64,000 nt of DNA from Streptomyces sp. AC512_CC834 (GTDB lineage Bacteria > Actinomycetota > Actinomycetes > Streptomycetales > Streptomycetaceae). Positions 14,627 through 23,361 of the stretch are shown here, one piece after another (the first letter of the stretch is position 1; each line of letters opens with the position of its first letter). A model generated the notes under the pieces. It saw nothing but the letters and a program-made list of their open reading frames with translations, made no database searches and was not told the DNA's origin. The position numbers were made by a program, and so were the translations under genes. The stretch covers positions 45,123-109,122 of the forward strand of contig NZ_JAGMUO010000130.1 in the NCBI RefSeq assembly GCF_019049325.1, given 5' to 3'.

Positions 14627-16273
14627 TCAGCCTCCCTCAGCCAGTACCTCGTCCGCGTCCATGATCCGGTAGGCGTAGCCCTGTTCCGCCAGGAAGCGCT
14701 GGCGGTGGGCGGCGAAGTCCTGGTCGAGGGTGTCGCGGGCGACGACCGAGTAGAAGTGCGCCTGGTGGCCGTCGGCCTTCGGACGCAGCACCCGGCCGAG
14801 CCGCTGGGCCTCCTCCTGCCGCGACCCGAACGTGCCCGACACCTGGACGGCGACCGTCGCCTCCGGCAGGTCGATCGAGAAGTTCGCGACCTTCGACACG
14901 ACCAGGACGCTGATCTCGCCCTGCCGGAAGGACTCGAAGAGTTTCTCCCGCTGGGCGTTGGTCGTCTCGCCCTTGATGACCGGCGCGCCCAGGTGCTCGC
15001 CCAGTTCGTCGAGCTGGTCGATGTACTGGCCGATGACGAGGATCTGCTGCCCGGCGAACCGCCGCACGATCGCCTCCGTCACCTTGCGCTTGGTGTCGGT
15101 CGTCGCGCAGAAGCGGTACTTCTCCTCCGTCTCGGCGGTGGCGTACGCGAGCCGCTCGGCGTCGGTGAGGTTGACCCGGACCTCCACGCAGTCGGCGGGC
15201 GCGATGTAGCCCTGCGCCTCGATCTCCTTCCACGGCGCGTCGAACCGCTTCGGCCCGATGAGGGAGAACACGTCCGACTCGCGGCCGTCCTCCCGCACGA
15301 GGGTCGCGGTCAGGCCGAGCCGCCGCCGGGCCTGGAGGTCGGCGGTGAACTTGAAGACCGGCGCGGGCAGCAGGTGCACCTCGTCGTAGAGGATCAGCCC
15401 CCAGTCCCGGGAGTCGAACAGTTCCAGGTGCGGGTAGACGCCCTTCCGCCGGGTCGTCAGCACCTGGTACGTGGCGATGGTGACCGGCCGGATCTCCTTG
15501 CGGGTGCCGCTGTACTCGCCGATCTCGTCCTCGGTCAGCGACGTGCGCCTGACCAGCTCGTGCTTCCACTGCCGGGCGGAGACCGTGTTGGTGACCAGGA
15601 TCAGCGTCGTCGACTTGGCCTGCGCCATCGCACCCGCCCCGACCAGCGTCTTGCCCGCCCCGCAGGGCAGCACGACGACACCGCTGCCGCCGTGCCAGAA
15701 GTTCTCCACCGCCTGCTTCTGGTACGGGCGCAGCGCCCACCCGTCCTCGGCCAGCTCGATCGCGTGCGCCTCGCCGTCGACGTACCCGGCGAGGTCCTCG
15801 GCCGGCCAGCCCAGCTTCAGCAGCGTCTGCTTGATCTGCCCGCGCTCGGAGGGGTGCACGGCCACCGTGTCGTCGTCGATGCGGGTCCCGACCAGCGGCG
15901 CGATCCGCTTCGACTTCAGGACCTCCTCAAGGACCGGCCGGTCGGTGCTCGTCAGGACAAGACCGTGCGCCGGGTCCTTGGAGAGGGTGAGGCGGCCGTA
16001 GCGGTCCATCGTCTCGGCGATGTCGACGAGCAGCGCGTGCGGCACCGGGTAGCGGCTGTACTCGACGAGGGCGTCCACGACCTGCTCGGCGTCGTGGCCC
16101 GCCGCTCGCGCGTTCCACAGGCCCAGCGGCGTCACCCGGTAGGTGTGGATGTGCTCCGGCGCCCGCTCCAGTTCGGCGAACGGCGCGATGGCCCGACGGC
16201 AGTCGCCTGCCTGCTCGTGGTCGACTTCGAGGAGCAGGGTCTTGTCGGACTGGACGATCAGCGGACCATTCAC
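14627..16273 (-). CDS. bacterial XPB/Rad25-type DNA helicase
   Basis: A 548-residue superfamily-2 helicase. An N-terminal damage-recognition-like region (to about residue 160) is followed by RPYQKQAVENFW, Walker A LPCGAGKTLVGAGA (near residue 206) and the DEVH box ILYDEVHLLPAP (near 296). LTATLVREDGRE, the second RecA domain, and QRLGRVLRPK (motif VI) complete it. Bacterial XPB proteins are ATP-dependent 3'-5' helicases, some paired with a Bax1-type nuclease; here the neighbour is instead a helicase-associated/WYL protein. GTG at 16273 is chosen over GTG at 16282 because GAAAGG sits nine bases before the former. Confidence 0.93.
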   Translation of the reverse strand: MNGPLIVQSDKTLLLEVDHEQAGDCRRAIAPFAELERAPEHIHTYRVTPLGLWNARAAGHDAEQVVDALVEYSRYPVPHALLVDIAETMDRYGRLTLSKDPAHGLVLTSTDRPVLEEVLKSKRIAPLVGTRIDDDTVAVHPSERGQIKQTLLKLGWPAEDLAGYVDGEAHAIELAEDGWALRPYQKQAVENFWHGGSGVVVLPCGAGKTLVGAGAMAQAKSTTLILVTNTVSARQWKHELVRRTSLTEDEIGEYSGTRKEIRPVTIATYQVLTTRRKGVYPHLELFDSRDWGLILYDEVHLLPAPVFKFTADLQARRRLGLTATLVREDGRESDVFSLIGPKRFDAPWKEIEAQGYIAPADCVEVRVNLTDAERLAYATAETEEKYRFCATTDTKRKVTEAIVRRFAGQQILVIGQYIDQLDELGEHLGAPVIKGETTNAQREKLFESFRQGEISVLVVSKVANFSIDLPEATVAVQVSGTFGSRQEEAQRLGRVLRPKADGHQAHFYSVVARDTLDQDFAAHRQRFLAEQGYAYRIMDADEVLAEGG

Positions 16274-16351
16274 GGGCGGCACCCTTTCGCGTGCGTGCGG
16301 CCGGACGACGGCTCGGCCAAACGTCCAGTGTGCCTGATCGCGGGGACGGGC

Positions 16352-16528
16352 CTACCGGACGGCGATGTCGATGTTGTTGATGAGCGGCCCCTCCAGCGCG
16401 GCGGCCTTGGGGGCGAGGGCGCCGAACAGCGCCGCGGCGGTGATCAGGGCGGCGACGGAGACGGCGACGGCGGAACGCACGGCGGAGCGGTCGGGGGAGT
16501 GGTCGGGGGCGGAGGGCTTGGCGCGCAT
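16352..16528 (-). CDS. small probable exported peptide (58 residues)
   Basis: The ATG has GAAAGG six bases upstream. The sequence has a polar, basic N-terminus (about 18 residues), a hydrophobic core VAVSVAALITAAALFGALA, then KAAA and a short polar tail EGPLINNIDIAVR. This reads as a Sec signal peptide with an Ala-rich cleavage region and a mature tail of about 14 residues, or as a single-pass membrane peptide. It lies in line with a second, similar small gene upstream and with the XPB gene downstream. The family is not recognised. Confidence 0.65.
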   Translation of the reverse strand: MRAKPSAPDHSPDRSAVRSAVAVSVAALITAAALFGALAPKAAALEGPLINNIDIAVR

Positions 16529-16587
16529 GGGAGGCCTTTCGGAGTCTCGGACGCTCGGACGCTCGGGTGCTCGGATGTGCGGGGAGG

Positions 16588-16628
16588 TCGGCGGGCCGGG
16601 TCAGGGGGACTGGGACCCGGCCCGCCGA
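16588..16628 (-). terminator. 15-bp hairpin between the two small peptide genes
   Basis: Bases 16588-16602 pair perfectly with 16614-16628 around an 11-base loop. It lies 23 bases after the stop of the 39-residue gene and so should separate that transcript from the 58-residue gene. Confidence 0.8.
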
Positions 16629-16650
16629 GAGTCGCGGAAGGGGGGACGGG

Positions 16651-16770
16651 TCAGAGGGTGACGCCTCCGCCGAGGTCGATGCCGACGGCGGCGGCCTCGG
16701 CGGCGAACGCCGCGAGCAGCGCCGCGGTGGAGGTCAGGACGGTGGCGACACGGCGAACGGCAGTACGCAT
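16651..16770 (-). CDS. tiny probable exported peptide (39 residues)
   Basis: The ATG follows AAAGGAAG at good spacing. Layout: basic MRTAVRR, a hydrophobic core (VATVLTSTAALLAAFAA), EAAA, then VGIDLGGGVTL. This is a signal-peptide architecture like the 58-residue neighbour, leaving a mature tail of about 11 residues. The upstream 150 bases contain an AT-rich patch (about 16840-16850 on this strand) suitable for a promoter, and a strong hairpin ends the transcript. The tandem arrangement of two such genes argues against chance. Function is unknown; a secreted signal, a membrane-active peptide or a small regulator are all possible. Confidence 0.6.
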   Translation of the reverse strand: MRTAVRRVATVLTSTAALLAAFAAEAAAVGIDLGGGVTL

Positions 16771-16922
16771 CGGGTTCTTCCTTTCGGTTCGTTTGCAGGG
16801 CACCCGGTGGCTGCCCGAGCGTCGACGAACCGATGCGGAATATGAAAAAAGCTCCCTCGCAGGTGCGAATCACCCGGCGTGGCGTGCATGAATCGCCGCG
16901 TACACCCGAAAGTGCGCCGGAA

Positions 16923-19610
16923 TCAGCGCGCGTCGTCGGCGAGTTCGGCCACGCCGGTGATCCGGTGCAGCGGATAGGTGCGCACCTCGTCCGCCGTGTG
17001 GTCGTACGCCGTGACGAAGCCGCCCTCGACGCGGATCGGCGCGATGACGCGCTGGCTGGCGGCGCCCTCGGCGTTCACGTAGCCGATCCACAGCGCCTCG
17101 CCGGTCAGGACCGCCGCCTGCATGGTGGCCAGCGTCTCGGTGGCGCCCGTGCGAGGCAGCTCGCCGCGTGTGGCACCGCCCCCGTCGCCGCCCTCGCCGT
17201 CGCCTTCCCCGCCCCCTTCCTCACCGCCGGGGAGCGGCTTGCGCGGGGTCGTGGAGGCCAGGTCGCCGGCCCGGACGGCACGGATCGCCGCCGTCAGGAG
17301 CGTGTCGTCGGCGACCGGCGGACCGTCCGGCACCGGCTGCGGTGCCGTCCGCGGCGGAGTGCGGTGGGAGTCCGCGCGGGTGATCAGCACGTCGCCCGCG
17401 GCGGACTCGGCGGCCGGCGCGAAGCCCAGCGCGCGCAGCCCCTCAAGGAGCGCCGCCGGGTCGGCCTGCGCGGCCAGCACGGTCGGCGCCAGACGGCGCA
17501 GGCCGAGGCCGACGGCCCGCTTGTCGGCGAGGATCTCGTCCAGCGTGGCGTCGTCGTCGCAGCGCACGTACGCCGAGGCCGCGCCCACCCGCAGTTGCCC
17601 GTGCCGCCGGGCCACGTCGTCGATCAGGTACGTGAGGGGCTGCGGCACCGGCGTACGGGAGTGCCGGGCGAGGAACGCGTGCAGGTCGGCGGCGGTCCGC
17701 CCGGCGTCCAGCGCACGGCGTACCGAGCCCGGCGTGAACCGGTAGACGGTCGCCCCGCCTCTGGACTCCACGTCCGCGAGGACGCCCAGCAGATCGGCCA
17801 GCGGGCGTTCCAGCGGCCCCGGCGCCACCGCCGTCAGGTCGGCCTGGAGCAGCACGTGGTCCAGCGGTTCGGGGAAGAGCGGTTCGAGCAGCCGGGCGGC
17901 GGTCGCGGTGGCCACGGCCTGCTCGGCGGAGGTCGGGGCGGCGGGCACCGGCGGTGTGCGGTGATGGACGGGGAGCTTGTCGCCCGGACCCTCGGGCCCT
18001 TCGGGGTCTTCGGGCCGTTCGGGGCCTTCGAGGCTCGTGGGGCTTTCGGGGATTTCGGGGCTCGTGGGGCTCTTCGGGCTCTTGTGGTCCTCCGCCGGAC
18101 GGGACGGTTCGGGTGCCCCGATCAGGGCCCGCCCCGGTGCCGCCAGCGCACCGCGCCCGGTGACGCCCAGCAGCTCCGCCTCGGACAGCGTCCAGCGGGC
18201 GATCCGGGTCCGCAGATCGTCGTCCCCCGTCTGCCGCTGCTCCCGCTGCGGAGCGCGCAGCGGGCGCTCCCAGCCCAGCCGGGCCAGCACCGACTCCTCG
18301 GTGGGCGAGGCGCCCTCGGGCAGCCCCGCCAGCAGGATCAGCACCCGGTGCCGTACCTCCGGCGCCGCCGAACGGTCCAGGTTCGGGCCCAGCGCCGAGA
18401 GCGTACGGTCCTTCGCGTCCCGCCCGCCGACCACGCCCGGCGTCCGGGTCGCCGTCAGCCACGTCCCGGCGAGCCGCGCCCAGCGCTCGGCCGGGGGCAG
18501 CTCGCGCCACTCGTCGTACGCCGGGGTCGCCGCGTACCGCTCGTCGGACTCCCCGTCGGTGGCGATCAGCCCGGCCCCGTAGGCCAGTTCGACCCAGAAG
18601 GCGGCGACCGGCTCGGGCACGTCCAGGGCGACGGCCGTCCGCTTCAGGTCGCGCACGCTCAGACCACCGGCCCGCAGCACCGTCGGGCCGCCCTCGTCCC
18701 ACTCCTTCAGCAGCTCCTCGACGACTCCCAGCGCCGCCAGGGCCTGCCCGGCCGCGGTGGCGTCCACAACCTGTGGACGGTGTGCGGCGGCGGCCTCCAC
18801 CGGCGGCGGCACCGGCTCGGCCGTGCGGTGCGCCCGCCCCGCGCGCAGATGCAGGGCCACCTCGCGGGGCAGCACGACCGTGCCCGGCGCGGTCGGCAGG
18901 AGCAGGCCCCGGTCCAGCAGCGCGCGCAGGTGGTGCGCGGGGTCGTGGGTGACCTGGCCGTACGGCGGGCCCCACACCAGCCGGGCCAGCACCTCCCGGG
19001 ACTCCCCTGGCAGCTCGGCGAGGAGCGCCGCCATCCGCCGCCGGTCGGCGAACAGGGTGGCGAGCGCGGACACCGCGGAGACGGAGTCGTGCGTCGAGGG
19101 CAGTCCTGCGGCGGTGACGATCTCCTGGATCCGGCCCGGCGACATCCCCGCCGTCGCCTCCCGCACGGTGGGCCCGAGCCCCGTCGGCGAGGGATGCTGC
19201 GGGGAAGGTGCGAGCAGCTCGCGGGCGGTGCGCACCAGCCGCAGCCGGTCGTCGGCGCCCCACACCAGGGCCTGCTCGCGCAGCAGGGCGGCGGCCCGGG
19301 GCAGCGCGGCCGCGACGGCGGGGTCCGCCTCGTCGCCGCCCATCAGGGCGAGCAGCTCACGGTACGACGCCGGGTCCGACGCCACGGCCAGCGCCTGAGC
19401 CGTCTGCAGCGCGAACCGGTCCAGCCGCTCCAGGGCCCGCACGACCGAGGCACGGGTGCCGGCGCGGGTGGCGAGCTGGGTGAGGTCCGTGGGCACGGGG
19501 GTGATGAGGTCGGGGCGGCTGCGCAGGAGGGCGGCCAGCGAGACGTCGTCCCTGACGCGGAGCGCCTCCGCGAGGGACCGGGGGGCCGCGGACTTCTCCT
19601 CGGTGCTCAT
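16923..19610 (-). CDS. helicase C-terminal-domain/WYL protein paired with XPB
   Basis: An 895-residue protein. The N-terminal half is repetitive winged-helix-like sequence (SLAALLRSRPDLITPVPTDLTQLATRAGTR and similar). The middle contains the helicase conserved C-terminal/XPB-associated region (LFPEPLDHVLLQADLTAVAPGPL, then LGVLADVESRGGATVYRFTPGSVRRALD). The C-terminus is a WYL-like ligand/nucleic-acid domain (GEALWIGYVNAEGAASQRVIAPIRVEGGFVTAYDH). A Pro/Glu/Ser repeat linker (about residues 515-560) is low complexity. It is in line with the XPB gene and commonly accompanies it in actinobacteria, suggesting a shared DNA-repair or transcription-coupled role. The start is the ATG at 19610. Confidence 0.85.
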   Translation of the reverse strand: MSTEEKSAAPRSLAEALRVRDDVSLAALLRSRPDLITPVPTDLTQLATRAGTRASVVRALERLDRFALQTAQALAVASDPASYRELLALMGGDEADPAVAAALPRAAALLREQALVWGADDRLRLVRTARELLAPSPQHPSPTGLGPTVREATAGMSPGRIQEIVTAAGLPSTHDSVSAVSALATLFADRRRMAALLAELPGESREVLARLVWGPPYGQVTHDPAHHLRALLDRGLLLPTAPGTVVLPREVALHLRAGRAHRTAEPVPPPVEAAAAHRPQVVDATAAGQALAALGVVEELLKEWDEGGPTVLRAGGLSVRDLKRTAVALDVPEPVAAFWVELAYGAGLIATDGESDERYAATPAYDEWRELPPAERWARLAGTWLTATRTPGVVGGRDAKDRTLSALGPNLDRSAAPEVRHRVLILLAGLPEGASPTEESVLARLGWERPLRAPQREQRQTGDDDLRTRIARWTLSEAELLGVTGRGALAAPGRALIGAPEPSRPAEDHKSPKSPTSPEIPESPTSLEGPERPEDPEGPEGPGDKLPVHHRTPPVPAAPTSAEQAVATATAARLLEPLFPEPLDHVLLQADLTAVAPGPLERPLADLLGVLADVESRGGATVYRFTPGSVRRALDAGRTAADLHAFLARHSRTPVPQPLTYLIDDVARRHGQLRVGAASAYVRCDDDATLDEILADKRAVGLGLRRLAPTVLAAQADPAALLEGLRALGFAPAAESAAGDVLITRADSHRTPPRTAPQPVPDGPPVADDTLLTAAIRAVRAGDLASTTPRKPLPGGEEGGGEGDGEGGDGGGATRGELPRTGATETLATMQAAVLTGEALWIGYVNAEGAASQRVIAPIRVEGGFVTAYDHTADEVRTYPLHRITGVAELADDAR

Positions 19611-19759
19611 CCGGCCCACGTTAGCGGGTGGGTGCGACGGCGGGGTGCGGGTGCGACGGTGCGGTGCCGTCGGCCGGTCACGGGAAGATTCGGTACCTTC
19701 GTCCGACGGGGTACGACAGGGTACGACGGGTACCACAACGCACCGCCCCGGAGGGGAAC

Positions 19760-20806
19760 GTGGGGATCGAGAGCGACCAGGTCGTCTTCGAGTATCTGAG
19801 CCGCGTCGGCGACGTGGCCCAGCAGCGGCAACTGCCGTCGGCCACCCGCATGCGGCTGGTCTCGGAGCTGCGCAACGAGATCGACCGGCACCGTGCGAAG
19901 ACCACCGTGGACAGCCCCGCCGCCGTCCGCCGCATCCTGGACCGGCTCGGCAGCCCCGACGACATCGTCGACGCGGCGGGCGGCACGAGCGGGGCCCGGC
20001 AGCCGTCGGTGCCGCCGCCCACCGCCGTGCCCGTCCAGCGGGACTCCGGGCCCCGCAAGGCCGGGCCCCGCAAGGCCGAACGCCGCAAGAGCCTGCGCCG
20101 CGCCGCGCCCGAACCCCCGGCCGAGCCCGCCGCGTCCCCGCCGCACCTGGCGAGCGCGCAGGAACTGGGGGGCGCGGGCGGCCGTCAGCCGGACTGGTGG
20201 CGGGTGGAGAACGGCCCGTTCGCGGGCGTCGGCGGCAGCCTGCCCGGGTTCGACAGCGTGCCCGGGTTCGTCGGCGGCATCGAGATCCCGGAGCTGCTCA
20301 AGCCGCCGCCGAGGGAGCAGGACGAGACGGCGAAGAAGGACGCCGCCACCGGCGGGAAGTCACCCGTGGAGGCGGGGGAGGCCGTGGAGGAGGAGGCCGG
20401 GGAACTGGTCGCCGGGGAGCCGGACGGGACCCGGCGCCGCCGCCTGCGCCGCCTGTGGCCCGAGGGCGGCTGGAACAACCCCCTCCTCCTGCTCGCCGCC
20501 GGCCTCCTCGTCGTCGGTGCCGTGCTCGGCAACCTCGTCGCACTCGGCCTGGGCTGGCTGATCGCCTACCTCTCCCGCCGGCTGACCCCCGCCCAGTCGA
20601 AGTGGGCCGTCCTGGGCCTGCCCGGCACGGTCGCCGCCGCCGGTGCCGTCTGGCTGTGGGGCCGCACCGAGGGCCGCTGGGGCGATCCGATCGCCGAGGG
20701 CCACATGAACGACGCCGTCACCGACACCTGGCCCTGGGTCCTGCGCACCGCCGCCGTCGCCACGGCCCTGTACCTCCTGTGGCGAGCGCGCCGCCTCCGC
20801 GGCTGA
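19760..20806 (+). CDS. HAAS-domain membrane protein
   Basis: A 348-residue protein from GTG with GGAGGGG just upstream. The N-terminal HAAS-type helical domain (VFEYLSRVGDVAQQ, then RLVSELRNEIDRHR and LDRLGSPDDIVDAA) is followed by a long basic/Pro-rich linker. The C-terminus has three or four membrane helices (NPLLLLAAGLLVVGAVLGNLVALGLGW, and two more after residue 290). Such proteins are thought to be membrane-anchored signalling adaptors. It is divergent from the 895-residue helicase-associated gene. The linker contains the repeated GPRKAGPRKAERRK. Confidence 0.8.
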   Translation: MGIESDQVVFEYLSRVGDVAQQRQLPSATRMRLVSELRNEIDRHRAKTTVDSPAAVRRILDRLGSPDDIVDAAGGTSGARQPSVPPPTAVPVQRDSGPRKAGPRKAERRKSLRRAAPEPPAEPAASPPHLASAQELGGAGGRQPDWWRVENGPFAGVGGSLPGFDSVPGFVGGIEIPELLKPPPREQDETAKKDAATGGKSPVEAGEAVEEEAGELVAGEPDGTRRRRLRRLWPEGGWNNPLLLLAAGLLVVGAVLGNLVALGLGWLIAYLSRRLTPAQSKWAVLGLPGTVAAAGAVWLWGRTEGRWGDPIAEGHMNDAVTDTWPWVLRTAAVATALYLLWRARRLRG

Positions 20807-21006
20807 CCGGGCGGAGGCACCACGCCGGCGACCCCCGCCGCGACCGGGCGCCGCCCCTGCGGTGCGGCAGTCCCCGGTGTCCCTCGCCCCCGCAGGGCGG
20901 CATGCGGTCCGCCTCCGCCCCGGACCACACCCCTCTCCACCCTCTCCACCCTCTTCACCCAGGTCGGACCGGGTGCCCCGCGAGCAGCCGTCAGGGGCCC
21001 GGCACA

Positions 21007-21696
21007 ATGGACCCCATGGCCTCATCCACCCGCCCCGCGCCCACCGTCGGCTTCGATCTCGACATGACGCTGATCGACTCCCGGCCCGGCATCCACGCCT
21101 GCTACCTCGAGCTGAGCGCGCGGACGGGGACGTACATCGACGCCGACCTGGCCGTGACGCGGCTCGGGCCGCCGCTGGCCGAGGAGCTGGCCAACTGGTT
21201 CCCGGCCGAGGAGATCCCGGCCGTCGCCGACCTGTACCGGGAGATATACCCCGCGTACGCGATCGAGCCCACGCTCGTGCTGCCCGGCGCCCGGGAGGCC
21301 GTGGCCGCCGTACGCGAGGCCGGTGGGCGAGCGGTCGTCGTCACCGCCAAGTACGAGCCGAACGCCAAGCTGCACCTGGCGCACCTCGGTATCGAGCCGG
21401 ACGCCGTGATCGGCGGCCTGTGGGCCGAGCAGAAGGCCGTCGCGCTGCGCGAGCACGACGCGGACGTGTACGTCGGCGACCACGTGGGCGACGTACGCGG
21501 GGCCCGCGCCGCGGGCGCCCGTTCCGTCGCCGTGGCCAGCGGGCCGTGCGACGCCGGGGAGCTGCGCGCGGCCGGCGCGGACGTGGTCCTGGCCGACCTC
21601 ACCGGATTCCCGAAGTGGCTCGCGGCCTACCGCGACGGCGAGGGCGACGGGGATGGGGACGGGGACGCCGGAGGACCGGCCGCGGCGCGCGCCTGA
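21007..21696 (+). CDS. HAD-family hydrolase (phosphoglycolate-phosphatase-like)
   Basis: A 229-residue HAD phosphatase. Motif I is GFDLDMTLIDS with nucleophile Asp, motif II is VVVTAKYEPNAK, and motif III/IV is VYVGDHVGDVRGARAAGA. A helical cap lies between residues 25 and 85. The substrate is unknown; the fold resembles phosphoglycolate or nucleotide phosphatases. The tail DGDGDGDAGG comes from short GGGGAC repeats. ATG at 21007 has AGGGG eight bases upstream; ATG at 21016 is an alternative. The last 70 bases overlap the convergent membrane-protein gene. Confidence 0.9.
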   Translation: MDPMASSTRPAPTVGFDLDMTLIDSRPGIHACYLELSARTGTYIDADLAVTRLGPPLAEELANWFPAEEIPAVADLYREIYPAYAIEPTLVLPGAREAVAAVREAGGRAVVVTAKYEPNAKLHLAHLGIEPDAVIGGLWAEQKAVALREHDADVYVGDHVGDVRGARAAGARSVAVASGPCDAGELRAAGADVVLADLTGFPKWLAAYRDGEGDGDGDGDAGGPAAARA

Positions 21697-21923
21697 CGCC
21701 GCCCGGCCGCCGCCGACCGGAGCACCCCCGCCCCGGCGATCAGGAAGCCCACTCCCATCAGCATGCTCAGCAAGAACATGTAGGTGGGAAAGGGCGTCGT
21801 CCCCAGCAGCAGCGGGGCCACGGTGACCAGAGTGGCCACGGTTCCGATGAAGAAGACGATCGCACCGGCGCGGATCAGTCGGTCACCGGGCGCGGCGGAA
21901 TTCGTTCGGGTTTTGTCACGCAC
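21627..21923 (-). CDS. small two-helix membrane protein
   Basis: A 98-residue protein with membrane helices at about residues 19-41 (AGAIVFFIGTVATLVTVAPLLL) and 48-68 (MFLLSMLMGVGFLIAGAGVL). It ends in a PSPSPSPS tail produced by the same short repeat that gives the DG tail of the overlapping HAD gene. The start is GTG. It is conserved in appearance among streptomycetes, with no known role. Confidence 0.75.
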   Translation of the reverse strand: MRDKTRTNSAAPGDRLIRAGAIVFFIGTVATLVTVAPLLLGTTPFPTYMFLLSMLMGVGFLIAGAGVLRSAAAGRRQARAAAGPPASPSPSPSPSPSR

Positions 21924-22085
21924 CCGACCAGGGTAGTTCCCAGGTCTGGGGAACAGCCGGGGGACGTCTTGTCACCGGCTTGAACACCATTAGCCTTGGT
22001 ACCGGCGGGTCGCGACGACCCGCCCAAGTGCTATCCAGAGCCGTTTCCGAGCAGTTTTCCGACGAGTACGAGGACGAGGGCAGGC

Positions 22086-22469
22086 ATGCCTAGCGGCAAG
22101 GTCAAGTGGTTCAACAGCGAGAAGGGCTTCGGCTTCCTCTCCCGCGACGACGGCGGTGACGTCTTCGTGCATTCCTCGGTCCTCCCCGCCGGAGTCGAGG
22201 CACTGAAGCCGGGGCAGCGCGTCGAGTTCGGTGTGGTCGCCGGACAGCGCGGCGACCAGGCACTGTCCCTCACCCTCCTTGACCCGGCGCCCTCGGTCGC
22301 GGCCGCGCAGCGCAAGAAGCCGGACGAGCTGGCCTCCATCGTGCAGGACCTGACGACCCTCCTGGAGAACATCACGCCGATGCTGGAGCGCGGCCGCTAC
22401 CCCGAGAAGACCGCCGGCAAGAAGATCGCCGGGCTGCTCCGCGCGGTCGCCGACCAACTGGACGTCTGA
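22086..22469 (+). CDS. cold-shock-domain protein with C-terminal extension
   Basis: A 127-residue protein. Residues 1-66 form a cold-shock OB fold with both RNA-binding motifs (KWFNSEKGFGFLSR and DVFVHSSVL). The rest is a helical extension (KKPDELASIVQDLTTLLENITPMLERGRYPEKTAGKKIAGLLRAVADQL) not found in ordinary 67-residue Csp proteins but typical of a streptomycete subgroup. It probably binds single-stranded nucleic acid; the extension may mediate dimerisation. A GAGG-rich ribosome site precedes the ATG. Confidence 0.93.
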   Translation: MPSGKVKWFNSEKGFGFLSRDDGGDVFVHSSVLPAGVEALKPGQRVEFGVVAGQRGDQALSLTLLDPAPSVAAAQRKKPDELASIVQDLTTLLENITPMLERGRYPEKTAGKKIAGLLRAVADQLDV

Positions 22470-22482
22470 TCAACGGGGTTCG

Positions 22483-23361
22483 CTAGGGAAACGCCAGCGC
22501 GTCCGGGCCGAGGGCCGGTACCAGTCCCTCGGCCGCCGCGCGGGTCAGCAGGCCCCGGACCGCCGCGTAGCCGTCCTCGCCGAGGTCGGCCGTGAACTCG
22601 TTGACGTACAGCCCGATGTGCTGGTCGGCGACGGCCGGGTCCATCTCCTGCGCGTGCTCCATGACGTACGGCCGGGACACGTCCGGGTCGTCCCAGGCCG
22701 CGCGGACCGAGCGGCGGACCGCATCGGCGAGCCGGGTCAGCGTCTCCTCGCCCAGCGCACGCCGGGCGATGATCGCGCCCAGCGGGATCGGCAGCCCCGT
22801 GGTGTGCTCCCAGTGCTCGCCCATGTCGGCGAGCTTGTGCAGCCCGTAGTTTTGGTACGTGAAGCGGGCCTCGTGGATCACCAGGCCCGCGTCGACCTTC
22901 CCGTCCCGCACGGCGGGCATGATCTCGTGGAAGGGCATGACCACGATCTCGCCGACCCCACCGCCGGGCACCGTGTCGGCCGCCCAGAGGCGGAACAGCA
23001 GGTACGCCGTCGACGTCTCGCTGGGCACCGCGACCGTGCGCCCGCGCAGGTCCGCGTCCGCCTCCCGGGTCAGCACCAGCGGCCCGCAGCCCCGGCCCAG
23101 CGCGCCTCCGCAGGGCAGCAGGGCGTAGTCGTCGAGGACGTACGGCAGGACGGCGTAGGACACCTTCAGAACGTCGAGCTCGCCGCGCTCGGCCATGCCG
23201 TTGGTGATGTCGATGTCCGCGAACGTCACGTCGAGAGCGGGGGCGTCCGGGACCCGGCCGTGGGCCAGGGCGTCGAAGACGAAGGTGTCGTTCGGGCAGG
23301 GGGAGTACGCGATCCGCAGGGGCTCGGCGGTCGTGTCAGTCGTGTCGGTCGTGTCAGTCAT
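22483..23361 (-). CDS. mqnD: 1,4-dihydroxy-6-naphthoate synthase
   Basis: MqnD converts cyclic dehypoxanthine futalosine to 1,4-dihydroxy-6-naphthoate in the futalosine pathway of menaquinone synthesis. The 292-residue sequence has the MqnA/MqnD hallmarks: YSPCPNDTFVFDAL, TFADIDITN, LKVSYAVLPYVLDDY, VPSETSTAYLL and GLVIHEARFTYQNYGL. The ATG overlaps the mqnB stop by eight bases, so translation is coupled. A TDTTDTTDT N-terminus comes from a nine-base repeat and lies before the conserved region; its length may vary among strains. Confidence 0.96.
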   Translation of the reverse strand: MTDTTDTTDTTAEPLRIAYSPCPNDTFVFDALAHGRVPDAPALDVTFADIDITNGMAERGELDVLKVSYAVLPYVLDDYALLPCGGALGRGCGPLVLTREADADLRGRTVAVPSETSTAYLLFRLWAADTVPGGGVGEIVVMPFHEIMPAVRDGKVDAGLVIHEARFTYQNYGLHKLADMGEHWEHTTGLPIPLGAIIARRALGEETLTRLADAVRRSVRAAWDDPDVSRPYVMEHAQEMDPAVADQHIGLYVNEFTADLGEDGYAAVRGLLTRAAAEGLVPALGPDALAFP

